A stretch of 64,000 nt of DNA from Bradyrhizobium genosp. L. Lineage in GTDB: Bacteria; Pseudomonadota; Alphaproteobacteria; Rhizobiales; Xanthobacteraceae. Within the stretch, counting starts at the first letter, position 1; each line of letters starts with the position of its first letter. Positions 32,513 to 40,089 of the stretch are shown here, piece after piece. The notes under the pieces were generated by a model, which saw only the letters and a list, made by a program, of their open reading frames with translations, was not told where the DNA came from and did not search any database. The stretch is from positions 6,324,001 to 6,388,000 of the forward strand of contig NZ_CP061378.1 in the NCBI RefSeq assembly GCF_015624485.1, in the 5' to 3' direction. The translations under genes and the position numbers were made by a program.

Positions 32513-34183
32513 ATGCCTCGTGCCGCACAGTACGTGCGCATGTCGACCGATCCTCAAGAATACTCTATCGACCTTCAAGTGGCCGTCATCGCTGTCTATG
32601 CAGCGCGCCGAGGCATAGAGATCGTCCGCACCTATTCTGATCCAGGACGCAGTGGTCTCACCATTGCCCGTCGTATAGGCTTGCAACAACTCATCGATGA
32701 CGTTGAGAGTGGGAAGCCAGACTTTGATTGTGTTCTCGTCTCCGACGTGAGCCGTTGGGGTCGCTTTCAAGACGCCGACGAAAGCGCCTACTATGAGTTC
32801 ATCTGCAAAAGAGCAGGAATATCGGTTCACTATTGTTCCGAAGAGTTCGAGAACGATGGCAGCTTGTCATCAGTTATCCTCAAGAACTTGAAGCGCGCTG
32901 GAGCCGCCGGCTTCAGCAAAGACCTGTCGCGGAACGTATTTTTGGGCCAGTCCAATATCGTCAAACGAGGATACTGGCGAGGCGGAGCAGCACCCTACGG
33001 ACTGCGTCGGATGCTTGTCGACGCCAACGGTAAGCGCAAGGGACTGCTACAGCGTGGCCAACACAAGAACTTGAAATCGGAACGCATCATTCTCGTCCAA
33101 GGGCCTTCCTCAGAGGTCAGGATCGTCCGCCGCATATTTTCGTCGTTCGTAATGCAAAAGAAGAACAGGACTCAAATTGCGAACGAGTTGAACGCCGAAG
33201 GCACGTTGAGTCCGGGAGGGAAACAATGGACGGCGCTGACTCTCAGTAACCTCCTCGCGAACGAAATTTATTTAGGTCATATCATTTTCAATCGTCATTC
33301 AATGAAGCTCGCTGGGCGCCGCACCGACAACCCGCCTGAAATGTGGATACGCCACGACAATGCTTTCAAAGGGATCATAAATCCGCGTCTCTTCGCCCGG
33401 GCGCGACAGCGACTCGCGCAAGTTGCGAACAACAAGAAAGAAACTGATCAGCAATTACTGGATGCACTAGCGGCTCTCCTAAGACGAAAGGGACGATTGT
33501 CAGTCCACATCATCCAAGCAGCCAAGGGCGTGCGTCATCCCACCGTTTACACCAACAGATTTGGGTCTCTGATGAGAGCCTACGAACTTGTCGGCTTCAG
33601 ACCCCAAGCTCGGTATCGCTTCTTGGAGGTTGCGGTCGAAATTGATCGCACGATCTGCTCTGTCGTCGATGACATCATCATCGATCTCAGGGGCCACGGC
33701 GTGAACGCCTCGTTTTTGCACGAGCTGTACCTTCTTACAATTTCTGGCGGACTGACTGTATCTGTAGCGGTCGCGCGCGCCGTCTCGGACGGCGGCACCA
33801 AGTCGCGCCGGTGGGAGATCCGGAGGCTTAAGTACCAAAAGGCTGAACTAACGCTCTTGATTCGAATGGACAGTGGCAACAGCCGCATTAGCGACTATTT
33901 TCTTCTTCCAACCGTTGCCCTCCCGTTGACGAAAGACAGAAAGAAGCTGCGCGTGTCGGATCGTCTCTTCGCTCGAATGCGGCTCGATAGCCTTGAAGCC
34001 GTCATGGGAGCACTCTATGGCCGGCTGCGTGTGTCGCGAGAAGAGCGCCGCATGACTCGCGTTCTTCCCCTGCCCGATCAACGTCGCTCGTTGGCGAAAT
34101 TGGGCCAACCGATGCCGACGCGATCGAAACGCCGCGTTGTGAAATGCGACCACCGGCCGGCACCGATCGAAAAGCGCAGATAG
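32513..34183 (+). CDS. Large serine recombinase
   Basis: About 556 residues from MPRAAQYVRMSTDPQEYSID, with the catalytic Ser in YVRMSTD. The resolvase domain continues VLVSDVSRWGRFQDADESAY. The Recombinase domain follows (KRGYWRGGAAPYGLRR, VRRIFSSFVMQKKNRTQIAN, LLANEIYLGHIIFN). The zinc-ribbon-type region usual in phage integrases is replaced by a tail of unknown type. An upstream in-frame ATG at 32381 would add 44 residues; I prefer 32513 because family similarity starts there. Large serine recombinases move prophages and islands between att sites. No att pair was identified nearby. Confidence 0.8.
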   Translation: MPRAAQYVRMSTDPQEYSIDLQVAVIAVYAARRGIEIVRTYSDPGRSGLTIARRIGLQQLIDDVESGKPDFDCVLVSDVSRWGRFQDADESAYYEFICKRAGISVHYCSEEFENDGSLSSVILKNLKRAGAAGFSKDLSRNVFLGQSNIVKRGYWRGGAAPYGLRRMLVDANGKRKGLLQRGQHKNLKSERIILVQGPSSEVRIVRRIFSSFVMQKKNRTQIANELNAEGTLSPGGKQWTALTLSNLLANEIYLGHIIFNRHSMKLAGRRTDNPPEMWIRHDNAFKGIINPRLFARARQRLAQVANNKKETDQQLLDALAALLRRKGRLSVHIIQAAKGVRHPTVYTNRFGSLMRAYELVGFRPQARYRFLEVAVEIDRTICSVVDDIIIDLRGHGVNASFLHELYLLTISGGLTVSVAVARAVSDGGTKSRRWEIRRLKYQKAELTLLIRMDSGNSRISDYFLLPTVALPLTKDRKKLRVSDRLFARMRLDSLEAVMGALYGRLRVSREERRMTRVLPLPDQRRSLAKLGQPMPTRSKRRVVKCDHRPAPIEKRR

Positions 34184-34357
34184 GACTACACAACTCTCAT
34201 AGTTCAATTCCCAAGGCCGCCTCGGGCGACTACGCCAAATGGTGACTGAAAATATCACTTGCGCCGTCGGGCAACTCAGTGGTTCAATGCTGACATCCCG
34301 AAATTCAACAATCAAACTGCCCGGCGTTCACTCGCGCGGGCGGCCGGAGCTGTGCGC

Positions 34358-34573
34358 ATGTTGGAAAAATTCAAGGAAAATAGCCTGGTCGAGGTCGTAA
34401 AACGCAATGGAGACTTTCGGAAGCATTACGGAATATTTGTTGGTGCACTGCTGTATCTTAGGTCGGTGGGTGCCGCATCCAGTCAGTCACTTTTCTGGAA
34501 CGCAGCAGTTGCCGTCATCACCGCTGTTGTAGCCGCTGCCCTACAGAAATATGGATGGCGCTTAGGGCTTTGA
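34358..34573 (+). CDS. Small membrane-associated hypothetical protein
   Basis: A 71-residue protein from ATG 34358: MLEKFKENSLVEVVKRNGDF, then GIFVGALLYLRSVG and LFWNAAVAVITAVVAAALQK. One clear membrane segment near the C-terminus and one weaker one before it. No family recognised. It follows the recombinase on the same strand after 170 bases. Confidence 0.45.
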   Translation: MLEKFKENSLVEVVKRNGDFRKHYGIFVGALLYLRSVGAASSQSLFWNAAVAVITAVVAAALQKYGWRLGL

Positions 34574-34751
34574 CAGAGCAGCACACAATCTTCGCACCCC
34601 CCGAGCATGTCCGCCGGATCCGAGATCAGCCCCTTCGCAGACTGATGCGCGGACCCGGGTCGAGAAGACTGCGCCTCTTCTTCAAATAGGAACATTCGCA
34701 CCGCGCGGCGCTTGATCGTAGTCGCGAGATTGGCTGCAAAGGAGATCGCGC

Positions 34752-34922
34752 ATGTCAAGAAACAAAGCCGGCCAAGGGATCGTCACAGACGATAAGGGTC
34801 AGGAGCAGCCAAGCGACAAGGATCGCGCCCAGACCGCCGGCAAAGGCGAGCTAGATCGCGTGCCCAAGGAGTCTGATAAAGACGATGAAATGCAGCCGAC
34901 CCGCGAAAAGAGCGGCTTCTGA
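34752..34922 (+). CDS. Small charged protein, 56 aa, KGQEQP family copy 2
   Basis: A 56-residue hydrophilic protein with GGAGA upstream. MSRNKAGQGIVTDDKGQEQP is followed by SDKDRAQTAGKGELDRVPKE. It shares the KGQEQPxDKDRAQ motif with the 52-residue protein at 3209-3367. No aromatic residues except the C-terminal Phe; probably disordered. Function unknown. Confidence 0.6.
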   Translation: MSRNKAGQGIVTDDKGQEQPSDKDRAQTAGKGELDRVPKESDKDDEMQPTREKSGF

Positions 34923-34969
34923 TCCTCGGGCTTTTCTCGAGCGTATCACCGAAGACCAGTTCGGACTGA

Positions 34970-35164
34970 TCACTTCGGCCGCCGGGTGCGGGAAGGCTTG
35001 GGGCCTCTCAGAAACTTAATCGCCTCGACGGCGATGGCGTTTTCATCGCCCGATTTTCCTTCGACAAATTTGAGAACCCGCTGCCGGACGGCATCCTCTT
35101 CTTCCGGACTAAGCGTCATCATCATTCCAAAAGTACGAACGACGCGCTCAACGACCATTTCCAT
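34970..35164 (-). CDS. Small hypothetical protein, 64 aa
   Basis: From ATG 35164: MEMVVERVVRTFGMMMTLSP, EEEDAVRQRVLKFVEGKSGD, ENAIAVEAIKFLRGP. A perfect AGGAGG lies five bases before this ATG, so I reject the longer frame that begins at 35269. Two amphipathic helices with an acidic linker. I recall related helical hypotheticals in Bradyrhizobium. Function unknown. Confidence 0.6.
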   Translation of the reverse strand: MEMVVERVVRTFGMMMTLSPEEEDAVRQRVLKFVEGKSGDENAIAVEAIKFLRGPKPSRTRRPK

Positions 35165-35245
35165 CCAATCCTCCTGAAAAATCCCCCAACGCCGCGCAGG
35201 AACTTCGTTCCTCGACACGGTTATGGCCGCAAACGGGGAACGACC

Positions 35246-35428
35246 ATGGACCTGACCAGATGCCAGCACTGCGGCAAGCCGCTGAGGGCGGTCATGTCGC
35301 TCGACCAGCGCACCGACCTGCGATGCATATCCTGTGACGGCTTGGAGCCGAAGGCTGAGACCCGGGCGTGGGTAGAAAGTCCCAGGCTATTTCCGGGACA
35401 GCCCCTTGAACGAGCTGGCGCGAAGTAA
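35246..35428 (+). CDS. Small zinc-ribbon protein, 60 aa
   Basis: MDLTRCQHCGKPLRAVMSLD, then LRCISCDGLEPKAETRAWVE. Four cysteines (CQHC and CISC) form a zinc knuckle. A GGGGAA site precedes the start by five bases. Such short ribbons are common hypotheticals in Bradyrhizobium. Its end overlaps the ligase relic on the other strand. Confidence 0.6.
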   Translation: MDLTRCQHCGKPLRAVMSLDQRTDLRCISCDGLEPKAETRAWVESPRLFPGQPLERAGAK

Positions 35429-35520
35429 GCCCTCAGACGTGATGTCGCGGTGTTCGACTTCGGCATAGAACTGTGGTTCGACCCAGGTGGCCTTCGGCAT
35501 CCGCGTCGGCTTTGTCAGCT
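35387..35520 (-). pseudogene. LigD ligase C-terminal fragment
   Basis: The minus-strand frame ends ATWVEPQFYAEVEHRDITSE, GLLRASSFKGL, which is the end of a LigD-type ligase OB domain (WVEP-x-x-AEVEYR-x-xTSDGxLRxxSFKGL). Upstream of about 35520 the frame no longer looks ligase-like. It is therefore a fragment of a further ligase copy. Confidence 0.65.
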
Positions 35521-35807
35521 TGGACTTCGGGCTGACCACCGTATCAAGCCTGCGCGCGCTTCGGAAACGGACCACAGGGATGTCGCCAGCGATCGACCGC
35601 GTCCTGCCCGCGCGCCGGCGTTGCCATGCAGCGGCTTCTGCCTTGAAGCTCAGGGATCGGCCTTTTTCGCTTCGATCCTCGGTCACGCGCATCCCGTCCC
35701 TTTTGATTTGTCCGCTCCCAAAACCGGCCGGCCTGCTCAATGTTCCCGCGTCCGGAACACGCACCCGCCGGCGCGGTTAGTCTGCAAGGGAGGCTCGGAG
35801 ACTTCGC

Positions 35808-36188
35808 ATGAGCTTAAGACGCTCGATCGAAAGGCTGGCGCCATATCCATCGCTCTTCCTGCTGGCGGTCCCGACCGCGACCGTCGAGCCTCTGAAGCTC
35901 GCCGCCGTGGCGTTAGCGGGCAAAGGACACTGGACGACCGGCGCGGCAATGATCGCGGTCTGCTACGCGTTCAGTCTTCTGCTCGTGGAAAAGCTTTTCA
36001 TCATCGTGAAGCCGAAGGTCTTGCAAATTCCCTGGTTCGCAAGGCTTTGGAACGGCTTCGTTTCGATCCGGACAGCCGCATGGACGAGGCTGAAGCGCTG
36101 CGTCGGCCTCCGGCTCGCGCCTTCTGCTCGGCTTAGCCGCGCTCCCGACCGCCGTAAACTCCCCAATCACCCGCCGATCCGGAGATGA
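35808..36188 (+). CDS. Membrane protein upstream of a ligase
   Basis: A 126-residue protein. Segments: SLFLLAVPTATVEPLKLAAV (~15-34) and TGAAMIAVCYAFSLLLVEKL (~44-63). The C-terminal ~50 residues are very basic (KRCVGLRLAPSARLSRAP). I recall this family (PYP-x-LAxLAVPxxxVEPLK) as a conserved hypothetical in Bradyrhizobium. Its stop overlaps the start of the ligase gene (ATGA), so the two are coupled. The reason for that link is unknown. Confidence 0.7.
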   Translation: MSLRRSIERLAPYPSLFLLAVPTATVEPLKLAAVALAGKGHWTTGAAMIAVCYAFSLLLVEKLFIIVKPKVLQIPWFARLWNGFVSIRTAAWTRLKRCVGLRLAPSARLSRAPDRRKLPNHPPIRR

Positions 36189-37132
36189 GCCGCAAGTCTT
36201 CATTGCCGAAGCGTCTCCAGCCCATGCTGGCCACGCTCACGGGCGCGCCCTTCGACGATCCGGACTGGATCTTCGAGGACAAATACGACGGCTTTCGAAT
36301 GATTGCGGAAGTCCGCTGCGGCAAGGTCGCGCTTTACAGCCGCAACGGCAAGATCATCAGCCGGTCCTACGTCGAGGTCGCCAAGGCGCTGGAAGGCGTG
36401 AAAGGCGACGCGGTGGTCGACGGAGAGCTCGTCGCCATCGGCAAGGACGGCGCGTCTCACTTCCAGTTGCTTCAGAACGCGCTGCGTCACGAAGCCAAGC
36501 TTCTGTACTGCGCGTTCGACCTGATGTTCGCCGATGGCGACGACCTGCGGAAACTTCCGTTGTTCGAGCGCAAGCGGAGGCTCAAGGCCATCCTGCCGCG
36601 CCACAAACTCATCGCCTTCAGCGAACATCGCAAAGCCAGCGGAAGGAAGTTCTTCGCAGAAGCTGAGCGCAAGCACCTCGAAGGCATCATGGCCAAGCGC
36701 GTCGACAGCCCTTACGCCTCCGGCAGCCGAACCGGCGACTGGCTGAAGGTGAAGACCGCGCAGCGGCAGGAGGTCGTGATCGCGGGTTTCACCGCGCCTC
36801 GCCGTTCGCGACCGTTCTTTGGCTCGCTCGTTCTCGCCGTGCGGGAAAATGGCGCTTGGAGGTATATCGGGCATGTCGGCACAGGCTTCAGCCACCAGAT
36901 GCTCAAAGAGCTACACGGCAAGCTCATGAAGCTGAAGGCGGTGAGGTCGCCCTTCCCCGCCAAGGTGAAGGACGAGGCCGTCACCACCTGGGTACGACCG
37001 ACCCTGGTCGCAGAAGTGAAGTTCGCGGAGTGGACGAGCAAAGGTGAACTGCGCCAGCCAGTCTATCTGGGCCTTCGGAGCGACAAGAAGGCGAAGGACG
37101 TCGTCCGCGAACGCCAAAAGTCGCGAACATGA
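36185..37132 (+). CDS. ATP-dependent DNA ligase, LigD ligase-domain type
   Basis: A 315-residue stand-alone ligase. The active-site Lys is K33 in IFEDKYDGFRMI. Further motifs are LYSRNGKIIS, VVDGELVAIGKDG, LYCAFDLMFADGDD, LEGIMAKRVDSPYASGSRTG, DWLKVKTAQRQE and the OB-fold end TTWVRPTLVAEVKFAEWTS. It seals breaks in DNA using ATP. The broken gene at 361-1307 is a close copy. It overlaps the upstream membrane protein gene by 4 bases and converges on the RNase HII gene 25 bases away. Confidence 0.92.
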   Translation: MSRKSSLPKRLQPMLATLTGAPFDDPDWIFEDKYDGFRMIAEVRCGKVALYSRNGKIISRSYVEVAKALEGVKGDAVVDGELVAIGKDGASHFQLLQNALRHEAKLLYCAFDLMFADGDDLRKLPLFERKRRLKAILPRHKLIAFSEHRKASGRKFFAEAERKHLEGIMAKRVDSPYASGSRTGDWLKVKTAQRQEVVIAGFTAPRRSRPFFGSLVLAVRENGAWRYIGHVGTGFSHQMLKELHGKLMKLKAVRSPFPAKVKDEAVTTWVRPTLVAEVKFAEWTSKGELRQPVYLGLRSDKKAKDVVRERQKSRT

Positions 37133-37156
37133 CGCCGCCGGGACGGCGCATCCGAC

Positions 37157-38098
37157 CTATGGTTCAGCCTCAGCGCGCTTTGCCGTAGGCCACGGCGGCA
37201 GAGGCGGCAGGCCGAGCGCCTTTCGCACCGGCCCGAACGATCGTCGATGCGCCGCGCACGCGCCGAGCCGCTCGAGGGCCGCATAATGTTCCTTTACGGG
37301 ATAGCCCTTGTGGTCGGCGAAGCCGTAGCCGGGATGACGCGTGTCGAGCATCCGCATCACCGCGTCGCGCTCGACCTTCGCAAGGATGGACGCGGCGGCG
37401 ATGCTAGCGGATTTGGCGTCGCCCTTGACGATCGGCTGCTGCGGAACGTCGATGGCCTTCAGCCGCTTCGCGTCGATCAGCAGATGCTGCGGCGTCGGCA
37501 TCAAACCTTGGACTGCGCGCTCCATCGCCCGGATGCCCGCCCAATAAATATTGACGGCGTCGATTTCCTCGACCTCGACGAACGCGACGCACCAACTCGT
37601 AGCCTTCTGCTTGATCTCCTTGGCAAGCTCCTCGCGCGCCGCACGGTCGAGCTTCTTCGAATCGTCGACGCCAACGATCCGCGTTCCCGGCTTCAGGATC
37701 ACGGCGGCGGCGGAGACCGGCCCGGCAAGCGGGCTCATCCCGGCCTCGTCCACGCCCGCTACGGCATGATGGCCGTTCTCCCACAGCGCCGTCTCGAAGC
37801 GCAGCATCTTGCGAAGGCGCTGCCCTTCGGACCGGTTGCCGGAACGCCGTTTGTCGATCGCGGCCAGGATGGCGCGCGCGCCGGCGCGTGGGTCGGCGCG
37901 CAAGGCCCGCTCGACGCCCGCCTCGAGGGGATGCTCCTCGACGACGTAGCGCCGGCGAATTGCATCGAGTGAATTTCGATTCAAGTTGGCCTCAGCGGGT
38001 GGAACTGGCTTGGCTTGATTTCTCGATGAACTTTGCGGCATTTGTCTGAACTCAGCCCCTTTCCTATCCGGAGCGGAAGTTTGATGATCTTCTGGCAT
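37157..38098 (-). CDS. rnhB: Ribonuclease HII with N-terminal extension
   Basis: About 313 residues from ATG 38098. The RNase HII core (~120-300) has AVAGVDEAGMSPLAGPVSAA (first Asp-Glu), VDDSKKLDRAAREELA, HLLIDAKRL and KSASIAAASILAKVERDAVM with the later acidic residues. Before it lies an extension of ~110 residues, including SLDAIRRRYVVEEHPLEAGV. The enzyme cuts DNA 5' of embedded ribonucleotides. The start overlaps the end of the upstream ligase gene by 35 bases; a start at 38041 would avoid that. The coupling suggests a joint role in ribonucleotide-containing break repair. Confidence 0.85.
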   Translation of the reverse strand: MPEDHQTSAPDRKGAEFRQMPQSSSRNQAKPVPPAEANLNRNSLDAIRRRYVVEEHPLEAGVERALRADPRAGARAILAAIDKRRSGNRSEGQRLRKMLRFETALWENGHHAVAGVDEAGMSPLAGPVSAAAVILKPGTRIVGVDDSKKLDRAAREELAKEIKQKATSWCVAFVEVEEIDAVNIYWAGIRAMERAVQGLMPTPQHLLIDAKRLKAIDVPQQPIVKGDAKSASIAAASILAKVERDAVMRMLDTRHPGYGFADHKGYPVKEHYAALERLGACAAHRRSFGPVRKALGLPPLPPWPTAKRAEAEP

Positions 38099-39149
38099 CA
38101 GGCTTTCCGCCCAGTACATCGCGTACGAGGCCGTGGGCCAGCTTCTGCTCGACTTGGTCCATGGTGCATTGGGCAGGACGCTTGTCCGGACGCCATCTGA
38201 GAACGGAGGTGCCGTGACGGAACCGCCCTCCGGTGAAGTGATCGTAGGAGACTTCGACGACGTATTTCGGCTTAATCGGCGTCCACTCTGACGAGCGTTT
38301 CGTCGACCATCGGCTCGGACCGCCTGGTGCCTTGCCCGTGAAGCTTCGCTTGGCGAGGATCGCCTCAAGCTTATCGGTCAGCTCAGGCTTGTCCTTTGCC
38401 TTTATCGCGGACGAGAAGCCGACGTGGTGCAGCAGCCCCTCGGCGTCGTACAGCCCTAAGAGCATGGACCCAACCACCTTGCGACCAGCCTGCATCTTCT
38501 CTGTGTATCTGAAGCCGCCTATGACGCAGTCGGCGCTTCGGTACCGTTTTATCTTCTGCATGCCCTCTCGATTGCCAGCCTGATAGGACAAGTCGAGACG
38601 TTTGGCGATCACGCCGTCGCTCCCTCCGCCGGCGGACTGAAGCCAACGCTCCGCCTCCTTTAAGGCTCGGCTGGCCGGAGACAATCGCAAATGTGCGTTT
38701 CCCGCAAGATAACTCTCGTCGAAGTCCTCCAGCAGCGGACGCCGTTGGGCCAATGGCTTCGCCGCAACATTCTTCTTGCCTTCTTTCAGAAGGTCGAAAA
38801 CCAGATAGAGCGCGGGCGTCTTTGCGGCCAGCGTCTTCACGCGGCTCGCAGCGGGATGGATCCTCTGGAGCAAATCGCCGAACGAGAACTCGCCTTCGAT
38901 TGGCACGACGATCTCGCCGTCCAAAACGAACCTCTTCGCCTTGAGGCCGAGCGCGGCGCCGGCGATTTCCGGAAAGTAACGCTTCAGGTCCTCGCCGCTC
39001 TTGGAATGCATCGCGATGTCGTCGGCGTCTCGGGCCAGGATGCAGCGAAAGCCGTCCCACTTGGGTTCGTATTGCCATTCGGGGCCTTCCGGTATTTCGT
39101 CGACCGACCGAGCCTCCATGGCGGCGAGCAACGCTGACGACCTGCTCAT
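38064..39149 (-). CDS. ATP-dependent DNA ligase, LigD ligase-domain type
   Basis: A 361-residue stand-alone ligase from ATG 39149. The active-site Lys is K30 in WQYEPKWDGFRCI. Other motifs are SKSGEDLKRYFPEI, VLDGEIVVPIEGEF, LYLVFDLLKEG, SDGVIAKRLDLSYQAGNREG and the OB part VVEVSYDHFTGGRFRHGT. It belongs to a different branch from the ligase at 36185 (EPKWDGFR with a distinct C-terminal end, closer to the LigC type). It overlaps rnhB and is divergent from the phosphoesterase gene, so a shared promoter region of about 180 bases serves both. Confidence 0.92.
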   Translation of the reverse strand: MSRSSALLAAMEARSVDEIPEGPEWQYEPKWDGFRCILARDADDIAMHSKSGEDLKRYFPEIAGAALGLKAKRFVLDGEIVVPIEGEFSFGDLLQRIHPAASRVKTLAAKTPALYLVFDLLKEGKKNVAAKPLAQRRPLLEDFDESYLAGNAHLRLSPASRALKEAERWLQSAGGGSDGVIAKRLDLSYQAGNREGMQKIKRYRSADCVIGGFRYTEKMQAGRKVVGSMLLGLYDAEGLLHHVGFSSAIKAKDKPELTDKLEAILAKRSFTGKAPGGPSRWSTKRSSEWTPIKPKYVVEVSYDHFTGGRFRHGTSVLRWRPDKRPAQCTMDQVEQKLAHGLVRDVLGGKPDARRSSNFRSG

Positions 39150-39331
39150 ACCGATCTCTACTCCAGACCGAGACTCTTGTGCGGCCATTCGGCCCACGTT
39201 GTCGGCGCAATCGGGCAAGTCACCAGATTGAGCTCCCACGATTTCTTAAAACAGACACCGGCGCCATTCCCGATCTCCACAAAGAGGAACTTTAACGGAC
39301 GCGGGAACTTTCCGTTCCAGCACGTTCTGAG

Positions 39332-40087
39332 ATGCAGATGGCGAAGAAATCACTCACGACATACCGGGCCAAACGGGATTTTTCACAGACCGCGGAGCCC
39401 AACGGCGACGCCAGGGTCAAGAAGGCGAAGCGATCGCGCTTCGTCATCCAGAAGCACGCGGCGTCGCACCTTCACTATGATCTGCGGCTGGAGCTCGACG
39501 GCGTCTTCAAGTCATGGGCCGTGACCAAGGGCCCCTCCCTCGATCCTCACGATAAACGACTTGCCGTCGAGGTCGAGGACCATCCGCTGGATTACGGCGA
39601 CTTCGAGGGCACTATCTCGAAGGGGCAGTACGGAGGTGGCACGGTCATGGTTTGGGATCGCGGACATTGGGATTGCGAAGAGCCGCAAAAGTCCTACCGC
39701 AAAGGCAAGCTTGATTTCATTCTAGAGGGAGAGAAACTTCAGGGCGGCTGGATCCTCACGCGCATGCGCAGTCGAGAGGGAGAGAAGCGCACCAATTGGT
39801 TGCTCATCAAGCATCGCGATGCGTTCGCGCGCGAGGGAAAGAAGAACGCGGTTTTGAGCGAGGAGGCCTCCGTCGCCTCCGGCCGGTCCATGGATGACAT
39901 CGCCGCAGGCAAAGGCCGAGGCCCAAAGGCGTTCATCACTGGAAGCAGGTCTCGGGCATCAGCCAAGGCCGAGTGGAGCTCGCATGAGTCCGCGTCGAGC
40001 GCTTCCGTCGCGAAGGGGAGGTCTCGGCCGGTAGCGCCGCGGTCGAAGCCGTCATCGAGGAAAAAGGTCGTCGGGAAAAAGGCCTAA
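39332..40087 (+). CDS. Stand-alone LigD-type 3'-phosphoesterase
   Basis: A 251-residue protein. Residues ~36-170 are the LigD phosphoesterase domain: RFVIQKHAASHLHYDLRLEL, DGVFKSWAVTKGPSLDP, AVEVEDHPLDYGDFEGTI. The residues known to be catalytic in Pseudomonas LigD occur here with the same numbering: His42, His48, Asp50, Arg52, His84, Tyr88. The domain trims 3'-phosphates and 3'-ribonucleotides at breaks. The last ~70 residues are a Ser/Arg/Lys-rich tail instead of a ligase domain. It lies directly upstream of topoisomerase IB with a 2-base gap. Confidence 0.9.
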   Translation: MQMAKKSLTTYRAKRDFSQTAEPNGDARVKKAKRSRFVIQKHAASHLHYDLRLELDGVFKSWAVTKGPSLDPHDKRLAVEVEDHPLDYGDFEGTISKGQYGGGTVMVWDRGHWDCEEPQKSYRKGKLDFILEGEKLQGGWILTRMRSREGEKRTNWLLIKHRDAFAREGKKNAVLSEEASVASGRSMDDIAAGKGRGPKAFITGSRSRASAKAEWSSHESASSASVAKGRSRPVAPRSKPSSRKKVVGKKA

Positions 40088-40089
40088 AG

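Noticed and set aside
37247..37972. A 241-codon plus-strand frame
   Set aside because: It is the reverse strand of RNase HII, which has all catalytic motifs.
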